From: an uncultured Prevotellaceae bacterium
Lineage (GTDB): Bacteria > Bacteroidota > Bacteroidia > Bacteroidales > Bacteroidaceae
NCBI GenBank assembly: GCA_947174945.1
Contig: CAMWKZ010000004.1
Location: forward strand, 27,395-91,394
Direction: 5' to 3'
Length of the DNA stretch: 64,000 bases
Under the pieces are notes generated by a model. That model was not told the origin of the DNA. It saw only the letters and a program-made list of their open reading frames with translations, and made no database searches. Made by a program: the position numbers and the translations under genes. Below are positions 61,092-64,000 of this stretch, piece by piece; the stretch's first letter is position 1; every line of letters begins with the position of its first letter.

Positions 61092-63504
61092 ATCTTCCAC
61101 TCTGTACGATAAGGGTCTTAACGGTCTCGTTAAATTCATCGGCCTGGAGCAGCTGCTCAATGGTCAGGTGCATCCGATAGCGCCAGTAGTGGCGCGGATT
61201 GGCCGGGATGTTGATGCGCTCGGCATTGGCATCGGGCAGTCGCAGCGTCTCGTCGATGGCCAGCCAGTCTTGCAGCGACAGCAGGCAAAGCATGGAGGAC
61301 GAGGCCAGATGGCGGTTCACCACATCCTCGGCCAGCCAGCCCGGCAGCGGATGGGGTGCAGCCCCACTGCGACCGAGCATCGTGTTGTAGTAGTCCTGCG
61401 TGCGCTCTTCGTCCTCGTCCCACCACTGGCGCAGCGTGGCCATGTCGTGGGTCGAGATGGTGCAGACGGAGCGATAGGGATTGCGCGACAAGTGGCCGAA
61501 GCGCACCTTGTCGTCCTTCGGCATCGACTGGATTTCCAGCGAGAGGATGCGCAGCTCGTTCATCACCCAAGGCACACAGTCGGGCACCATGCCCAAGTCT
61601 TCGGCACAAACCAGCATACGGGTGGCCTGCGTCAGCCGCGGCAGCTTCTTCATGGCCTCGCTGTACCAGAACTGATTGTTGCGGCGATAGAAGTAGTCGT
61701 TGTACAGGCGGTTGAAGTTGTACTTCTCGCCCTCGTCCAGCCTCTCATAGTCCTCATGATACTGCACGGCGATGCGCGGATGCCAGCGGTCGCTGCGCTT
61801 GTGGTCTACCAAGAACAGCTCCATGTGGTTGCGCACCCCGTAGGCTTCGATTTCCTCACGGCTCATGCCCAAGGCCGGGCTAAACTGCCCCTTCAGCCCC
61901 GACTTCTCGGGCATAGGTATCTCCCATATGCGGAAGAAGCCCAGCACGTGGTCGATGCGGTAGGCATCGAAATACTGTGCCATCTTGCGGAACCGGCGCA
62001 CCCACCACGAGCATCCATCCTTGAGCATCTCGTCCCAGTTGTAGGTGGGGAAGCCCCAGTTCTGGCCGTCCATGGAGAAGGCATCGGGGGGCGCACCCGC
62101 CTGACCGTTCAGGTTGAAGTACTTCGGCTCCACCCAAGCCTCAACGCCGTCGCGCGAGATGCCTATGGGGATGTCGCCTTTCAGGATGACGTGATGCTGG
62201 CGGGCATAGTCGTGGGCAGCACGCATCTGACGGTCCAGATGGTACTGGACGAAGTACCAGAAGTCGCAAGACGTTGCCTTGCCTTTTGAACACTCGGCAG
62301 CCTGCGCCGTTGCACAGGTGTCGCGGTTGACGCTGAACTGGGCATAGGGCACCAGCCACTCCTTGTTGTCAGCAAAGAAGTCCTTGTAAGCCTTGGTCGC
62401 CTTCAGCCGTTTCCACTCTTGGGCAAACAGTTCGCGCAGGTATTCCATCTTGGCGCTGGTCACCCGCTCGTAATCTATCTGCGGCAGGGCGTTCAGCTCC
62501 TGACGCAGCGCCTCGTAATGGGCTCTCCGCTCCGCATCCTTGAGGGGAGGCAGCTGCCTGAAGTCGGTATATTGCGGATGCAGGGCATAGATGCTGATGG
62601 AGTTATACGGATAGCTGTCCTGCCACGTGTACGTCATGGTCGTGTCGTTAATCGGCAACACCTGAATGATGCGCTGGTGGGTCTTCTCAGCCCAGTCGAC
62701 CATCAGCTTCAGGTCGCCGAAGTCGCCCACGCCAAAGCTGCCTTCACTGCGCAGTGAGAACACGGGGATGACCGTGCCAGCACCTTTCCACGGACTGATG
62801 GGGAAGCAGGCCTGCGGCAGTTCATAGACCACCACTTCGTTGGTTCCCATGCTGGGCAGCTGGAGGCTGCGGTTCATGGCCTGCTCCCACAGGGGGGCAC
62901 GGTCGGCATCGGCACTGAGCACGATAAACTTAAACTCGAAACGCTCCGTCGGCAGTTGCGACGCATCGAGGCTCACCACCCACTCATGGCACTCGTGCTC
63001 CGTCATCTCAACAGCCTGCCCCGTGTTCCATGCTCCCAGCAGTGCTGGCTCGCCGACAACGGCCAGCCGCTCGTCGCTGCGCAACTGGGGGGCACGCACC
63101 TTCAGGCGCACCGTGCGCTGATACTCCGACGGGGTGCTCAGTGCCCGCCGACGGGCCATGATGCAGTCCGTAAAGGCCGAGCTGTACATATAGCTGTCCT
63201 CGGGTATGTCCAGCCAGTGGTCGTACATCGTGTAGTGGTCGGCCTGCCGGGCAGCCAGTTCCAGCCGATGGGGCTCTACCAGCCATTCGTGGCGCACCTC
63301 CTCACCAGCACGCACCACGCTGTAGTAATAGTCCATATAGGCAGCGGGCTTCGTGCCTTGGGTCAGCTCACAGTACCAGTGCCGTCCGTCCACGGTCGAC
63401 ATCCTATGTTGCGATGCCTCCACCGCGCCCTCCACAGGCAGTATGTTCAGCACCAAGTCCTCGCCAAAAGCGGTTTGATATTCCAGATTAAATAATAGCT
63501 TCAT
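61090..63504 (-). CDS. malQ: 4-alpha-glucanotransferase (amylomaltase) with N-terminal starch-binding domains
   Basis: 804 residues, cytoplasmic (no signal peptide). Two carbohydrate-binding, CBM20-like domains (about 1-115 and 125-250) precede the GH77 domain (about 260-800). Catalytic region marks are SFGVGDFGDLKLMVDWA, YRIDHVLGFFRIWEIP (nucleophile Asp), CAEDLGMVPDCVPWVM (acid/base Glu) and STHDM. It transfers glucan chains between maltodextrins. Long GH77 members with N-terminal binding domains are typical of Bacteroidetes. Its leader would include the 22-bp array if transcribed from the promoter-like motif in the composite element. Confidence 0.93.
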   Translation of the reverse strand: MKLLFNLEYQTAFGEDLVLNILPVEGAVEASQHRMSTVDGRHWYCELTQGTKPAAYMDYYYSVVRAGEEVRHEWLVEPHRLELAARQADHYTMYDHWLDIPEDSYMYSSAFTDCIMARRRALSTPSEYQRTVRLKVRAPQLRSDERLAVVGEPALLGAWNTGQAVEMTEHECHEWVVSLDASQLPTERFEFKFIVLSADADRAPLWEQAMNRSLQLPSMGTNEVVVYELPQACFPISPWKGAGTVIPVFSLRSEGSFGVGDFGDLKLMVDWAEKTHQRIIQVLPINDTTMTYTWQDSYPYNSISIYALHPQYTDFRQLPPLKDAERRAHYEALRQELNALPQIDYERVTSAKMEYLRELFAQEWKRLKATKAYKDFFADNKEWLVPYAQFSVNRDTCATAQAAECSKGKATSCDFWYFVQYHLDRQMRAAHDYARQHHVILKGDIPIGISRDGVEAWVEPKYFNLNGQAGAPPDAFSMDGQNWGFPTYNWDEMLKDGCSWWVRRFRKMAQYFDAYRIDHVLGFFRIWEIPMPEKSGLKGQFSPALGMSREEIEAYGVRNHMELFLVDHKRSDRWHPRIAVQYHEDYERLDEGEKYNFNRLYNDYFYRRNNQFWYSEAMKKLPRLTQATRMLVCAEDLGMVPDCVPWVMNELRILSLEIQSMPKDDKVRFGHLSRNPYRSVCTISTHDMATLRQWWDEDEERTQDYYNTMLGRSGAAPHPLPGWLAEDVVNRHLASSSMLCLLSLQDWLAIDETLRLPDANAERINIPANPRHYWRYRMHLTIEQLLQADEFNETVKTLIVQSGR

Positions 63505-63607
63505 AAGGCCTTTGTTTTCTTTAGTTCTTCTTCAGTTTCTATCATAACGCTTCTTACTCGAAAAAAGTATCAGCGGTGCAAAATATGCAGTGATGCCCGG
63601 CACACAG

Positions 63608-63783
63608 TGCGGAGCCGAGCGGCACATAGTGCCGAGCGCATCCGTGCATGATGCGGAGCGCATCGGGACATGATGCGGAGCAGGTCGGCGCATGGTGCGG
63701 ACGGCCTCGGCACATGGTGCGGAGTGCGTCCGTGCATGGTGCGGAGCGTGTCGGCACACGGTGCGGGGCAGGTCGGGACTGAG
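63608..63783. repeat. 22-bp tandem array F (8 units)
   Basis: Eight gap-free 22-bp units, each starting TGCGGAG or a close variant (TGCCGAG, TGCGGAC, TGCGGGG). Several hold CGCATGGTGCG-like palindromes. The last unit ends GTCGGGACTGAG as in array C. It lies upstream of malQ. Between 63505 and 63607 I see nothing else. Confidence 0.88.
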
Positions 63784-63789
63784 AGCCAC

Positions 63790-64000
63790 CCCCATCGAAG
63801 CCTCTTCCCCCCTCTTATACCAGTCCCCCCTCTTATAGGGGGGGACGTTAGGTATGAGGGGGAGGGTTCAATCCCCCTCAGTTGCAAAGATACAAAAAAA
63901 CGGAGCCAAATGCAAGGATTTCGGCATATTTTTGCGTTGCAATCTTTACGACAGGTGTGCAGCGTGCCCCCCCCGACGAAGCCCCTCCCCCCTTATATAC
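63790..64000. repeat. Composite intergenic element, copy 2 (runs off the right edge)
   Basis: A nested C-rich hairpin (about 63805-63868), then GGGGGAGGGTTCAATCCCCC, then the conserved core from 63882 (TTGCAAAGATACAAAAAAAC) through TTTACGACA and GCAGCGTGCCCCC. The start of a second C-rich hairpin (CCCCCCTTATATAC) is cut by the window end. The core carries CTTG, 20 bp, TATCTTTGC on the minus strand (63915-63884), pointing at the hairpin, array F and malQ. Order relative to the array is array, hairpin, core, hairpin, while copy 1 has hairpin, core, hairpin, inverted array. Confidence 0.8.

Overview
The window looks like a chromosomal segment from a Bacteroidales bacterium, most likely a gut or rumen Prevotella relative. 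The signs are Bacteroidetes promoters (TTTG, 20 bp, TAnnTTTGC), a DUF4492 gene directly before cydAB, a PorE-like type IX secretion (T9SS) protein, C10 peptidases with T9SS-type C-termini, DUF4890, DUF5056 and PspC genes, and many carbohydrate-active enzymes. Most coding DNA is GC-rich; the two C10 peptidase loci are clearly more AT-rich.

Layout. 1-4695 (minus) is an efflux cassette: outer membrane TolC-type protein, HlyD-type adaptor and two ABC-2 permeases, the last cut by the window edge. 4836-8480 (plus) is a cytochrome bd operon with a small DUF4492 protein and an LUD-domain protein. 8481-9141 is non-coding and full of repeats. 9142-12053 (minus) holds an antitoxin with a dead toxin gene, a small secreted protein and a C10 peptidase whose sorting domain is cut off by an in-frame stop. 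12316-17892 holds topoisomerase III, the PorE-like protein and an ECF sigma factor operon. 17991-20435 is rsmF-like, thyA and folA; 20445-22902 is an Lrp regulator and an ExbB/ExbD operon with a 40-residue membrane protein. 23084-28185 has a sugar isomerase-like gene, a short gene coupled to it, tRNA-Ser(GGA) and a large lipoprotein with a duplicated module. 28565-31981 has an EF-G paralogue without the catalytic histidine, and hemW.

32034-36493 is a corrinoid methyl-transfer locus: a URO-D, homocysteine methyltransferase and B12-binding fusion, a reactivation-domain protein and a second URO-D protein. 36608-52079 is a carbohydrate cluster without SusC/SusD: two beta-helix enzymes, GH31, GH127, GH78, tandem GH43, a sodium:solute symporter and a mutarotase, with vsr in between. 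52701-57080 is a 1459-residue C10 peptidase with BspA-like repeats, Ig-like domains and a T9SS C-terminus. 57152-63504 has DUF4890, an AAA-CYTH protein, a prolyl oligopeptidase and a 4-alpha-glucanotransferase.

The most unusual feature is non-coding. Six intergenic regions carry tandem arrays with an exact 22-bp period, although the unit sequence differs between several of them. Each unit tends to contain a short palindrome. Two arrays sit beside copies of a composite element made of C-rich hairpins around a conserved core with an outward promoter-like motif. An exact 10-bp array lies beside one of them. Two long structured 5' leaders, at 25797-26058 and 52327-52700, follow well-formed promoters and precede genes for secreted or lipoprotein products. 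All calls come from reading the sequence; no database search was run.
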